From Croceibacter atlanticus HTCC2559 (GTDB taxonomy: Bacteria > Bacteroidota > Bacteroidia > Flavobacteriales > Flavobacteriaceae), in contig NC_014230.1 of NCBI RefSeq assembly GCF_000196315.1, forward strand, positions 2,132,501 through 2,196,500: a stretch of DNA of 64,000 nucleotides, given 5' to 3'. The position numbers and the translations under genes are program-made. Positions 37,918 to 45,950 of the stretch are shown here, piece by piece. Every line of letters begins with the position of its first letter. The stretch's first letter is position 1. The notes below the pieces were generated by a model. It saw nothing but the letters and a program-made list of their open reading frames with translations, was not told where the DNA came from and searched no databases.

Positions 37918-39693
37918 CTATTTTTTAACTGCGGTAAATGTGCCATTTGGTTGGTGTAGTATTAGACGGTCTTCATTAAACTCTGCTTTATAACCAGATA
38001 ACCCTTTAATTATAAATTCGTTTTGAGACACAGGTGTTAACGTATATAAGGGTTGCTGAGGAACATTGAGTTTTAAGGTTCCGTCTTCTAAAGTTACTTT
38101 TAATTCTGAACCTGAAAGTATATAACTCCCAACAAATGTTTTTAATTTACCGTCTTTAATTATGATTTCTGATGGGCTTCTACTAAAAAAGAGTGGCTCT
38201 AATGTGGGCTCTAGCTTTAAATGAACACCGTCGATATCTCCTAAGTCATTTGTTTTAAAATTGAAATTAAACCCTAAATCATCTTCCATATTTATAGTAT
38301 TTCCTTTTACTAAGTGAGGCTTAAATATATCGTAATGCGTGTGGTTGAGATAGGCTTTTTCTCTAGTAAATTTAGCCCAAAGGGAATCGTTTTTAACTTC
38401 AACAGTTATAGTTCCATAACCCTTATTGTTATACGTACCTGTATAAGCTTCAATACTATGTGATGGCGTTGAAACATTAGTAGCTTGCTCTTCTTTCTTA
38501 TTAGACTCTTCTTGTTGCTGCTTTTTAAGGTCACTTATTTTCTCATTATAGTAAGTTACCCAATCTGTTTTTTCAAGGTTTAGTAATTCATCTGAAATGG
38601 CATTTCTAACCAGTGTAGGTAATGCAGAACCATCTTGATTTGCAAGTACAACAATACCGAAATTATCTGTAGGAAAGAAGGATACATTAGCACTAAAACC
38701 GTCTATATTACCACCATGTTCTAACCTATAATGGCCTTTGTAAGAAGAGACAAACCACGCGTAGCCATAACTGTTTAAATGTTGATCTGGGAACTTATCT
38801 TCTACAATGCCATTACCTACTAGTATTAAAGGGTTAATGGCTTTTTTTACATAGTTTTTTGGTAAGACCTGTGTATTGTTAAACTTACCATCATTTAGCC
38901 AAATTTTAATCCAATTGGCCATTTCACTAGCGCTACTGTTTATACTGCCAGCTGGACTAATTGCAGCAATGTTGTAATAAGGCGTTAGTTTAGATGTTGA
39001 AAATTTTTCAAGAACATATCCTTTTGAAACATTTGCAGACGCCTCTAATTCTTTAATAGTTAAGTTAGACGTTTGCATTTGTAATGGCTTAAAAAAACGT
39101 TCGCGTATGTTGTCTTCCCAGCTTTTACCAGTAAGTTTTTCTGTAATTAAACCTTGTGCTAGGTACATAAAGTTGTTGTAATACCACTGTGTTCTTATCT
39201 CTGTAAAAGGTTTGTGATGCTTTACGCGTGCTAAAAGACTATCCTTACTTTCTGTAGGAAATAAATACCAAGATAAATCGTGTCGTGGTAAGCCTGTTCT
39301 ATGGCTAACCATATCTTTAATCGTGATGTTATTATTTAGATCTGTATTGTAAAACTCTAATTCTGGGAGATACTTTTTAGGACTGTCTGTAAACTTTAAA
39401 TCCTTTTCATCTTCCATGATTCCTAATAATGCTGTAGTAAATGCTTTGGATGTAGAGCCAATAGGAAAAAGCGTATGTTCATCTACTTTTAGTTTGTTTT
39501 CAAGGTCTTTATATCCAAATCCCTTTGCGTAGATTACCTTATCTCCTTGAACTATTGCGACAGAAAATCCAACAGTCTGCGTAGCTACCTGTAAGGATTT
39601 TAAGGTTTTATCTAATCGTTTTTCATTTAGATTAGATTGTGCAAAAATTGAATTGGCGAAAACTATTGCAAGTAGTAAAAGTTTAAATTTCAT
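37918..39693 (-). CDS. Exported serine hydrolase of the beta-lactamase/D-aminopeptidase family
   Basis: 591 residues from ATG 39693 (MKFKLLLLAIVFANSIFAQ, signal peptide). The SxxK nucleophile motif is STSK at 80-83. A Y-x-N-like WYYNN lies downstream, and the HGGNIDG triad element at about 325. A C-terminal DUF3471-like domain occupies roughly the last 150 residues. Family members include penicillin-binding-like D-aminopeptidases and esterases; resistance to beta-lactams is not implied. It ends 10 bp before the deacylase start and so begins the likely D-amino-acid operon. Confidence 0.85.
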   Translation of the reverse strand: MKFKLLLLAIVFANSIFAQSNLNEKRLDKTLKSLQVATQTVGFSVAIVQGDKVIYAKGFGYKDLENKLKVDEHTLFPIGSTSKAFTTALLGIMEDEKDLKFTDSPKKYLPELEFYNTDLNNNITIKDMVSHRTGLPRHDLSWYLFPTESKDSLLARVKHHKPFTEIRTQWYYNNFMYLAQGLITEKLTGKSWEDNIRERFFKPLQMQTSNLTIKELEASANVSKGYVLEKFSTSKLTPYYNIAAISPAGSINSSASEMANWIKIWLNDGKFNNTQVLPKNYVKKAINPLILVGNGIVEDKFPDQHLNSYGYAWFVSSYKGHYRLEHGGNIDGFSANVSFFPTDNFGIVVLANQDGSALPTLVRNAISDELLNLEKTDWVTYYNEKISDLKKQQQEESNKKEEQATNVSTPSHSIEAYTGTYNNKGYGTITVEVKNDSLWAKFTREKAYLNHTHYDIFKPHLVKGNTINMEDDLGFNFNFKTNDLGDIDGVHLKLEPTLEPLFFSRSPSEIIIKDGKLKTFVGSYILSGSELKVTLEDGTLKLNVPQQPLYTLTPVSQNEFIIKGLSGYKAEFNEDRLILHQPNGTFTAVKK

Positions 39694-39921
39694 ATTGTTT
39701 CTATAATTAATAGTAAACAACTATTTCAATCTTTAGAATATAGCTGCTTGATTAACAAACCATCTATAAAGCTAAAAATTAAAATTCAATTCATGAAGAT
39801 TAAAAGGATAAGTAATTATTGTTAGGGTAGAAGGATTCTTTTTTTGAAAGAAAGACTTCAGCTTAAGATTGAAGAAAATCAAAAAGTAAACTAGTACTTA
39901 TTTTAAATTCTTTTTGAATTT

Positions 39922-41373
39922 TTATTCATCTACTTTTTTAAAGACATATCCTTCACCATAGTTCATCTTAACGACTTTATTTGTGATAGAATCTATAGTA
40001 AAAGAAGATTTTCCGCCGTTATCAACATCTATAAATTCAGTTTTTGAGACTGGTACAAAAGTAACTTTCATACCATCATTTAAATCATATAAGACAATTC
40101 TGTTTGAGTCTGTACTGTATACATCTAGAAAATAGTTATCCTCTTCTTCTAGTTGATACTTACCTACAAGTGCATCTGTCTCCTTTTCACTAAGTTCATA
40201 TGGAGTTATGTAAGTCGGCTCGAAAACGCTGTTTTCAAACAACGCTGAAAACGATCGGAGTATATCATCATTTAAAGTGTTTCCTTGTTTAGCATTTGTC
40301 ATTACTGCTATGCCCGTATTTTTATTGTAATGATTTATTAGTATAGATTTATAAGAACCTGGATTGCCGCCTGCGTGAAAAAAGAATGCAGTATCGCCTT
40401 CACCACGAACGCCAACACCTAATCCCCAAACTTTAGTGACCGTTAACATTTGCGTTGCTAAATCTTGAGAAATAAACGAATTAGGTTTGCCTTTATAACT
40501 GTTTGCAATAGCAATACTAAATTTAGCCAAATCGGTTGGAGTTGTCCACAATCCAGCTGCCGAGAGTTCTGGAAAAATTAAATGCCCTTCAGGATGCATT
40601 TTACCAGAATCATCATGACCTAATGCGATATTGTCTTTAGGAAATTGATTAAACGTACTGTGCGTCATCTTAAGTGGACTAAAAACAACTTCTTGAAAAT
40701 AGGATTCAAAATCATTACCAGTAACATCTTGCACCAGCATTTGCAAGATAGCATAACCACCACCAGAATAACTAAATTGCGTTCCAGGAACTGTACTAAT
40801 TTCTACTTTTGCAGAGTTTCCTTTACCGTTTACAATATCTAACAAGCTTGGCGTAATACCAACGTTACTATAACCGTGAAAACCTTGCACAGTGGCGCCA
40901 GATGTATGGTTTAAAAGTTGTCTTATTGTAACTTTTTTAGATTCGGTAAATTCACTCTCAGCCTTCCAAGATTTTAAATAGGTATTAATATCTGTATCCA
41001 GATCTAAGTTATACGTCTCTACTAATTTTAAAACGCCTAAAGCCGTAATTGCCTTACTAATTGAGGCTGCTTGAAACTTAGTTGTACTAGTAATAGGCTG
41101 TGCAGAGTCTTTAGCTATAGTACCATATTGACTAGTCCATACAATGTCTCCATCTTTAAACAAGGCTAAGCTCACGCCAGGAACATTATACGTTTCCATA
41201 GCTTCACTAATAGTATGGTTTTGGAGAATAGAATCTCCAACAATTACAGCAGGCAAAAGGCCGCTTTCTAGGTCATTATATGTTGGTTCTGGGTCTTGAG
41301 ACTTATTTTCGGTTTTATGTTTACAAGAAAGAAATAGAGGACAAACAAATATTAGGAGATATAGAAACTTCAT
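39922..41373 (-). CDS. Second beta-lactamase-fold serine hydrolase, lipoprotein
   Basis: 483 residues. Lipobox LFLSC (cysteine at 17). SxxK motif SISK at 104-107, a Y-S-G element (QFSYSGGGYAIL) and HAGGNPG as the third motif. Length and domain order match the N-terminal part of the neighbouring 591-residue hydrolase, but the two differ in sequence and the C-terminal domain. 228 bp of leader separate it from the next gene on the strand, so it may have its own transcript. A peptidase or esterase role on D-amino-acid peptides is inferred from context. Confidence 0.85.
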   Translation of the reverse strand: MKFLYLLIFVCPLFLSCKHKTENKSQDPEPTYNDLESGLLPAVIVGDSILQNHTISEAMETYNVPGVSLALFKDGDIVWTSQYGTIAKDSAQPITSTTKFQAASISKAITALGVLKLVETYNLDLDTDINTYLKSWKAESEFTESKKVTIRQLLNHTSGATVQGFHGYSNVGITPSLLDIVNGKGNSAKVEISTVPGTQFSYSGGGYAILQMLVQDVTGNDFESYFQEVVFSPLKMTHSTFNQFPKDNIALGHDDSGKMHPEGHLIFPELSAAGLWTTPTDLAKFSIAIANSYKGKPNSFISQDLATQMLTVTKVWGLGVGVRGEGDTAFFFHAGGNPGSYKSILINHYNKNTGIAVMTNAKQGNTLNDDILRSFSALFENSVFEPTYITPYELSEKETDALVGKYQLEEEDNYFLDVYSTDSNRIVLYDLNDGMKVTFVPVSKTEFIDVDNGGKSSFTIDSITNKVVKMNYGEGYVFKKVDE

Positions 41374-41539
41374 AATGAATTGGTTAATAGTTTTCCTAAA
41401 GACGTAAGTTCAAGTTGAAGTGTTGCAGCTTAAAGCTGAATGAGTGATCAAAAGGTTAGTTTTAAAATTTACTGTTATATAATCAAAGGTAAGTTTATGT
41501 TGTTTAATTTAAATAATTAAATTTTTGAGTATTTACATA

Positions 41540-41580
41540 AAAAAACTCTAAGAATTTATAGGTGGATTCTTAGAGCTTTT
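41540..41580 (-). terminator. Terminator of the propeller gene
   Basis: Stem CTCTAAGAAT / ATTCTTAGAG (10 bp) with a 10-base loop, followed on the minus strand by seven T residues; 40 bp beyond the stop at 41622. A shorter T-tract lies on the plus side. Confidence 0.88.
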
Positions 41581-41621
41581 AATTGTGTTGGATAGAGTTT
41601 TACCCTGTTAGTAAGCGTTAT

Positions 41622-42671
41622 TTATTTTTTAATAATTTTCACTTTGTTTCCATTTTCAAGCTTCAACATATATAACCCATTAGCAAGATTTTGAATATCA
41701 ATTTTTTCTTGATTTGAGATTTTTCCAGTTTTTATTTTAGCTCCTAAATTATTATATATTGAATAGTTTTCGATATCAATTAATCCAGAAATTTGAAAAT
41801 AATCTGATGTAGGATTAGGATAAACTTCAACTGTATTTTTTAATAAGAATTCTTCTACAGATAAAGTATTCAAACTAAATTTTGAGATTTTATTTGCCAA
41901 GATTTCAGAAATATACAAATCTGTTCCAAAAATAGCAATACCGATAGGACCTTCTAAATCAGTTACTACATCTGTAGCTGTTGGATTATCTGAATTAAGA
42001 TCAATTTTAGAGATTTTATTTGACTCATATTCAGACACATATAAATCAGAACCATTAACCACTAAACCCATTGGCGTATTAATACCAGTTATGTAGTCAT
42101 TTGCCACTAAAGTAGTTGCACTAAGGTCAATTTTAGAAATTTTATTTTCATTACGTACTGATATATATAGATTATTTTCATGAAATACTATATCAATGGG
42201 ATTATCTAAATCAGTTACAATATCTGTAATTGTTGGATTATCTGAATTAATGTCTATCTTAGAAATTTTATCTTCTCCAGTTTCCGCTATATATAAATCA
42301 CTGCCGTTGAGTAGTATACCCGTTGGTAAATTTAAATCAGTTACAACATCGGTTGCTGCTGGTGAAGTTTCACTAATATCTATCGTAGAAATTTTAAATT
42401 CATTAGATTCAGATATATATAAATCATTTCCATTAAATTGTATGCCGTATGGATCAATTACATTTGTTATAACATCTGTAGTTGTTGGCGTAATTGCATT
42501 AAGATCTATCTTAGAAATTTTATTTCCTGTAAACTCGGATATATAAAGTTCATTATTTTTAACTTTTATAAAATTAGGATTATCTAATCCCGTTACAACA
42601 TCAGTTGTTTGTGCTGAGATTTTAACACAGGTGATAAATGTAATTAAAGCTAAAATGTAAATTTGTTTCAT
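41622..42671 (-). CDS. Secreted six-repeat beta-propeller protein with T9SS sorting domain
   Basis: 349 residues. The signal peptide ends near residue 20. Six repeats of about 42 residues follow (about 22-273), each with a T-D-V-V-T-(D/G)-L start, P-x-G or similar, a DLYISE-like strand and NKISKIDL. The C-terminal ~75 residues are a T9SS type-A sorting domain (VEVYPNPTSDYFQISG ... LANGLYMLKLENG). It is exported by the Bacteroidota type IX system and probably attached to or released from the surface. Ligand unknown. Its 5' side abuts the truncated attC-like site of the cassette array, but it carries a normal signal and leader and is probably chromosomal. Confidence 0.88.
   Translation of the reverse strand: MKQIYILALITFITCVKISAQTTDVVTGLDNPNFIKVKNNELYISEFTGNKISKIDLNAITPTTTDVITNVIDPYGIQFNGNDLYISESNEFKISTIDISETSPAATDVVTDLNLPTGILLNGSDLYIAETGEDKISKIDINSDNPTITDIVTDLDNPIDIVFHENNLYISVRNENKISKIDLSATTLVANDYITGINTPMGLVVNGSDLYVSEYESNKISKIDLNSDNPTATDVVTDLEGPIGIAIFGTDLYISEILANKISKFSLNTLSVEEFLLKNTVEVYPNPTSDYFQISGLIDIENYSIYNNLGAKIKTGKISNQEKIDIQNLANGLYMLKLENGNKVKIIKK
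41852..42608 (-). repeat. Six tandem ~126-bp coding repeats
   Basis: Six in-frame units of about 42 codons inside the propeller gene; the unit core is NGSDLYISE followed by NKISKIDLN. Degenerate enough to be old, but at DNA level units still share words such as ATTTTATTTCC-like and GATTTAGATAATCC-like stretches. Confidence 0.8.
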
Positions 42672-42702
42672 AAATATTAATTTTTATTTACTGTTTATTA
42701 AT

Positions 42703-42801
42703 AAGCCAAATTTAAAAATTTGGCGACCTTGCAATTGCGCCCGAACCATTCGGATATGCTACAATTGCCCTATTGTTTTTATACGTTGTTGTAGCACGTT
42801 T
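42703..42801 (-). repeat. Half attC-like site (third copy, truncated and rearranged)
   Basis: About 99 bp. It contains the perfect palindrome GCCAAATTT-AA-AAATTTGGC (42705-42724) and the adjacent GCGACC, as in the two full sites. It also has a second copy of the cassette-3 start word (TTGTAGCATAT on the minus strand, 42754-42764), which the other sites lack. The right arm is missing. Confidence 0.6.
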
Positions 42802-43612
42802 ATTTCGCGAACTCTGGGTATGATTTAAGTAACTCTTCCAACCTTTCTTGTTCAGTTTCTCCGAAGTTATTTGTTGAGTATAATTCTTCTCCGTTTGCGC
42901 CATCAAGTTGCGTTACTTCTGCTGTTAGTATTGCATCTTTTGGTGCATCAACTTCTCCCCAATCACTAAACATATTTGGTGCTAAATACCAAGTTACTTC
43001 TTCGCCCGGTTCTAAACCACCTGAAATTTCATAATTAAAATCATCTTTTATCCAAGGAACAGTTCTTTCAGGACTTGCCAATGTTCCAGTAAAATATGCT
43101 CTTGAAATAGCTTGGTTTGTTCCGTTTTTGACGGTCAATTCAATTATCGGCTTTTTAGTTACATAATATGTTCCTTCACTTCTCATATAAAATCGAGAAC
43201 GTACTACTTCAAATTTAGATAACATTTGTCTATCCTTTTCTGCATTTTCTCTTGCGGTATAAAGCTCTAAAACTTCTGATTTAGCTTGCTCTTTTTTCTT
43301 TTGTTCTATTTGCTTTTTAATCTTATCTCCTTCTTCAATAATATCATCTGCTGTCATACCGTTAATTCTAGTTTTAAAATCTTCCGCAGTTTTTTCTGCT
43401 CCGCCATCTTCCATTAAGTCAGAAAGTTCAAGTCCATTAAACATCAATAATTGCATCGATTCTTGAAAATCTTCTTTTTTATCATCTTCCAGCGATTCAT
43501 TAATCTCCTTAATTGAGTTTTTCATTGATTCTTCGCTTGAACCATCGATAGTCTTTTGGCAGGAAACGATTAGTATGCATAATAAAATTGGTAGTAAAGT
43601 AATTTTCTTCAT
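42800..43612 (-). CDS. Cassette-borne lipoprotein, resembling the DUF6694 group
   Basis: 270 residues. Lipobox ILIVSC with cysteine at 18, followed directly by the QKTIDGSSEESMKNSIKEI segment known from small lipoproteins of the DUF6694 type (recalled, not searched). A coiled-coil (about 85-125) joins it to a C-terminal beta-sandwich with the PIIELTVKNGTNQAIS strand. Function unknown. The stop TAA forms the first bases of the R''-like box of its own recombination site, so gene and site are packed without spacer. No promoter lies between the core at 43658 and the ATG at 43612. Confidence 0.7.
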   Translation of the reverse strand: MKKITLLPILLCILIVSCQKTIDGSSEESMKNSIKEINESLEDDKKEDFQESMQLLMFNGLELSDLMEDGGAEKTAEDFKTRINGMTADDIIEEGDKIKKQIEQKKKEQAKSEVLELYTARENAEKDRQMLSKFEVVRSRFYMRSEGTYYVTKKPIIELTVKNGTNQAISRAYFTGTLASPERTVPWIKDDFNYEISGGLEPGEEVTWYLAPNMFSDWGEVDAPKDAILTAEVTQLDGANGEELYSTNNFGETEQERLEELLKSYPEFAK

Positions 43613-43650
43613 ATTTATTTAATTTATAGATTATGGTTTTTCTTAAATAT

Positions 43651-43857
43651 GCTACAACGGTCGAGTATATGAAAAGTAGCGCTGAAAAAAGGCGCTATCC
43701 ATTCGGTTATACTCGAGCCGAATTTTTAAATTTTTCTATTTATCTTTCTTTTCCCAAATAGCCAAATTTAAAAATTTAGCGACCTCAAAAAAGTGACTGA
43801 ACCTTTGTGTTTGCAAATGCTCGCGCTATTTTTTATATACAATGTTAGCAATAGTTT
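43651..43857 (-). repeat. attC-like site 2 (207 bp)
   Basis: Long imperfect palindrome between cassettes 2 and 3. Outer arms on the minus strand are TTGTATATAAAAAATAGCGC and the reverse complement of AGTATATGAAAAGTAGCGC. The inner part has GCCAAATTT-AA-AAATTTAGC (43761-43780, one mismatch) and a CTCGAGCCGAATTT element on the other arm. Nearly identical to site 1 over its full length; most differences are at the outer boxes and in the loop. Confidence 0.75.
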
Positions 43858-45358
43858 TTTTCGCATAAACTTCCGTTCTGCCGTTTCTATTATCAATCAA
43901 TATTTGATTTGGTTTTTCAAATCCACTTTTAATTTGTTGAATATCTCTAAATAAAATATGTTTGCGAGAAATCATATCCTCAGATTTTTCTAATTCGTCT
44001 TTTACCTTTTGACCAGTAGCAATAATTTTATTCCGATTTGAAATACTGTTATCTTTTAAAATTCCAATATCTGTTACAAGTTTGTTTTTTAATTGTGCGT
44101 TTAAAGCCTCAATTTCGTCAAAAACGCTATCATTCATATTAAAAGTGGAAATGGAACTGTACAACTCCTTAATTTTACCAATTCTATTTGAATCTGGTTC
44201 TTTATCAGATAGGTTCATTTTAAGTTCAAGTAATTTTGATAATTGATATAAATGCTCTGCCTTTAAAGAAACATCTGAATAAAAGAAATATTTACTTTCA
44301 ATAATTTCATTCGTTAATTTGGTAGCTTTTTTACTTGAGTTTTCAGTTAATTTTTGAACCGAGCCAATACCTTTTTCAACAACTGAATCTTGATATAACG
44401 AACTAAATTTCTCACTAATTATTGATGATAATCTTGTGGTTTTCTCTTTTACTGAAATTTTCATACGCTCTAAAGCGTTTGTGTCTTCACTGATGATATC
44501 AATTGTTTTTACTTTGACGACTTCTTTAACTTTATCAAGTGATTTATTAATCTCTTGTTCGGCAGTCAATAAGTATTCAAAACGGATTGTTGACAAATCA
44601 TACTTTAATTTGTCTATTGTTATATAATCTTCAGTAGTAAAGTATGACCTTTTATTAAGTTCGGAAATTTTAAAATTGATGTAACGTAATTTTGCTAATC
44701 TCTCATTATGATGAAGTGAGATTAAATTATTGATACTTTCGTGAATCGAAGTTAGTTGTTTGCTTAAGCCTTTAAAATAATATTGCCCTGTAACCATTGA
44801 TGCAAATTGAAATGCTAAAAGTGGTGTAAAAACTGCTGCATTGGCACTAACGAAACCAGCGTGTTGACCAAATTTTGAGCCATTCATAGTTATTGAGCTT
44901 AAAGTTCCGTTTCCATAAGTCATTAAACTATTTGCACTTGCTGTCGCTGTATATAAACCGGTTGTTGAGTAAGCTGTGGTTGCTGCTATTGCTGAAGCTC
45001 CACTTGCTTGAGAAAAGAAATTCTCTGTTTTATTTGTCGAATTGAGTAATGCCCAATTTTCGTCAAGCTTAAAATTGTTATCTAATTTAAAATCAATTAG
45101 AGCAGATTTGTTACTTATTTGAATATCTGATATAGGTTCAATTATTGGTTCTGAAACTTCCTTATTATTTGTTTCTAAAAGTTTTGAAATATTTTCTAAT
45201 TTTGAATTGGTTTCAGAATTTGTTTCTAACAATTTAGATATATTCTCCAACTTCGTTTGTGTAGCAGTATTACTATCATTAATAATTTTATCTATTGTAT
45301 CAATTCCAAGAACTTTCCTTATCCAATCTCTCATTTGTTTTTTTAAAATTATTGCCAA
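43658..45358 (-). mobile_element. Cassette 2 of the array (1701 bp)
   Basis: Runs from the G^TT core (G at 45359, GTTGGCAATAATTT) to the core at 43658. Its end box AAACTATTGCTAAC (43844-43857) is complementary at 12 of 14 positions to its own start, while it does not match the ends of cassettes 1 and 3. One gene of unknown function fills it. The gene stop lies inside the attC-like palindrome. Confidence 0.65.
43826..45334 (-). CDS. Cassette-borne coiled-coil protein of unknown function
   Basis: 502 residues from ATG 45334 (MRDWIRKVLGIDTIDKI). The frame continues 8 codons up to a TTG that is part of the cassette core, an unlikely start. Two near-identical 14-residue units (KLENISKLLETNS / KLENISKLLETNN, about 29-58) begin a coiled-coil. 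An Ala/Ser/Thr/Gly-rich, mildly hydrophobic region (about 108-180) follows. The remainder is long charged helices. The last nine residues, TIANIVYKK, and the TAG stop are encoded by the recombination site itself. I recognise no family. A membrane-associated or filament-like role is possible; unproven. Confidence 0.7.
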   Translation of the reverse strand: MRDWIRKVLGIDTIDKIINDSNTATQTKLENISKLLETNSETNSKLENISKLLETNNKEVSEPIIEPISDIQISNKSALIDFKLDNNFKLDENWALLNSTNKTENFFSQASGASAIAATTAYSTTGLYTATASANSLMTYGNGTLSSITMNGSKFGQHAGFVSANAAVFTPLLAFQFASMVTGQYYFKGLSKQLTSIHESINNLISLHHNERLAKLRYINFKISELNKRSYFTTEDYITIDKLKYDLSTIRFEYLLTAEQEINKSLDKVKEVVKVKTIDIISEDTNALERMKISVKEKTTRLSSIISEKFSSLYQDSVVEKGIGSVQKLTENSSKKATKLTNEIIESKYFFYSDVSLKAEHLYQLSKLLELKMNLSDKEPDSNRIGKIKELYSSISTFNMNDSVFDEIEALNAQLKNKLVTDIGILKDNSISNRNKIIATGQKVKDELEKSEDMISRKHILFRDIQQIKSGFEKPNQILIDNRNGRTEVYAKKTIANIVYKK

Positions 45359-45558
45359 CGGTCGAGTATATGAAAAGTAGCGCTGATTTGCACGCTATCC
45401 ATTCGGTTGTCCTCGAGCCGAATTTTTAAATTTTTCTTGTTAATTTTATTTCTCGAAACAAGCCAAATTTAAAAATTTGGCGACCTCGAAAAAGTGCCCG
45501 AACCTTTGTGTTAGCAAATGCTCGCGCTATTTTTTATATACATTGTTGTAAAACGTTT
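45352..45558 (-). repeat. attC-like site 1 (207 bp)
   Basis: Long imperfect palindrome between cassettes 1 and 2. Arms carry ATAGCGC/GCGCTA and ATGTATAT/ATATACTC on the two sides; the inner part has the perfect palindrome GCCAAATTT-AA-AAATTTGGC (45462-45481) and CTCGAGCCGAATTT on the opposite arm. Minus-strand outer boxes are TTTTACAAC on one side and GTTGGCAA on the other. Same length as site 2 and almost the same sequence. Confidence 0.75.
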
Positions 45559-45563
45559 CTTAT

Positions 45564-45947
45564 TCATTCGATTCTTACAAATTTTCCAGAATGTGAAATC
45601 ACGTGCAAATTTACTCGCATTATAAATTCGATAGTGTCATTTTTACAATCCGTTATTTCATAATATGGTTTTCCGTGCGACATTAATGTCTTTTGAAATT
45701 CATTCAAAGGGTCAGTTAGTTTTTCCAACGATTTTAGTCGGAACGAATTTTCTCCAAGATTTTCGATGATATAATTCCGATTTCGTTCAGAGTTGATTTC
45801 TGTTAAGTTTTGTCCATTAATTTCAAACTCAAATTTTGGATAATTTGAAAACTGTTCTTCGTAAACTACTTTATACTTTCCGTTTGTCAATTTACAGTCT
45901 TTATCAGTACAATTATTGCCAAGTTGCACAAGCAATAAAACACACAT
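45564..45947 (-). CDS. Cassette-borne small exported protein
   Basis: 127 residues. The N-terminus MCVLLLVQLGNNCTD is a very short hydrophobic stretch followed by a cysteine at 13, so it may be a minimal lipoprotein signal or a shortened one. The mature part looks like a small beta-barrel, with NGKYKVVYEE, FEFEINGQNLTEI, ENLGENSFRLKSL, YYEITDCKNDTIEFIM and SGKFVRIE strands, a pattern found in many lipocalin-like hypothetical proteins of Flavobacteriaceae. Starts 3 bp after the stop of the membrane-protein gene and ends 5 bp before its recombination site. Family unknown. Confidence 0.6.
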   Translation of the reverse strand: MCVLLLVQLGNNCTDKDCKLTNGKYKVVYEEQFSNYPKFEFEINGQNLTEINSERNRNYIIENLGENSFRLKSLEKLTDPLNEFQKTLMSHGKPYYEITDCKNDTIEFIMRVNLHVISHSGKFVRIE

Positions 45948-45950
45948 ATT

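Larger units (their letters stand above)
42703..43657 (-). mobile_element. Cassette 3 of the array, with truncated recombination site
   Basis: Starts at the G^TT core (G at 43658, GTTGTAGCATATTT). It carries the lipoprotein gene 42800-43612 and ends in AAACGTGCTACAAC (42788-42801), complementary to the cassette start at 12 of 14 positions. The attC-like palindrome after it is only a half-site: it follows the other sites up to about 42703 and then stops, giving way to the leader of the propeller gene. The right half, with the closing core, has been lost. Confidence 0.6.

Noticed and set aside
37908-37946. N-terminal extension of the amidohydrolase
   Set aside because: It would overlap the upstream gene and precede the lipoprotein signal, which begins at 37907.
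41852-42608. Regularly spaced repeats resembling a CRISPR-like array
   Set aside because: The repeats are in frame within a single secreted protein, degenerate, and without unique spacers.
45334-45358. TTG start at 45358 for the cassette-2 protein
   Set aside because: It is the cassette core itself; the ATG at 45334 has an A-rich leader and gives a normal N-terminus.
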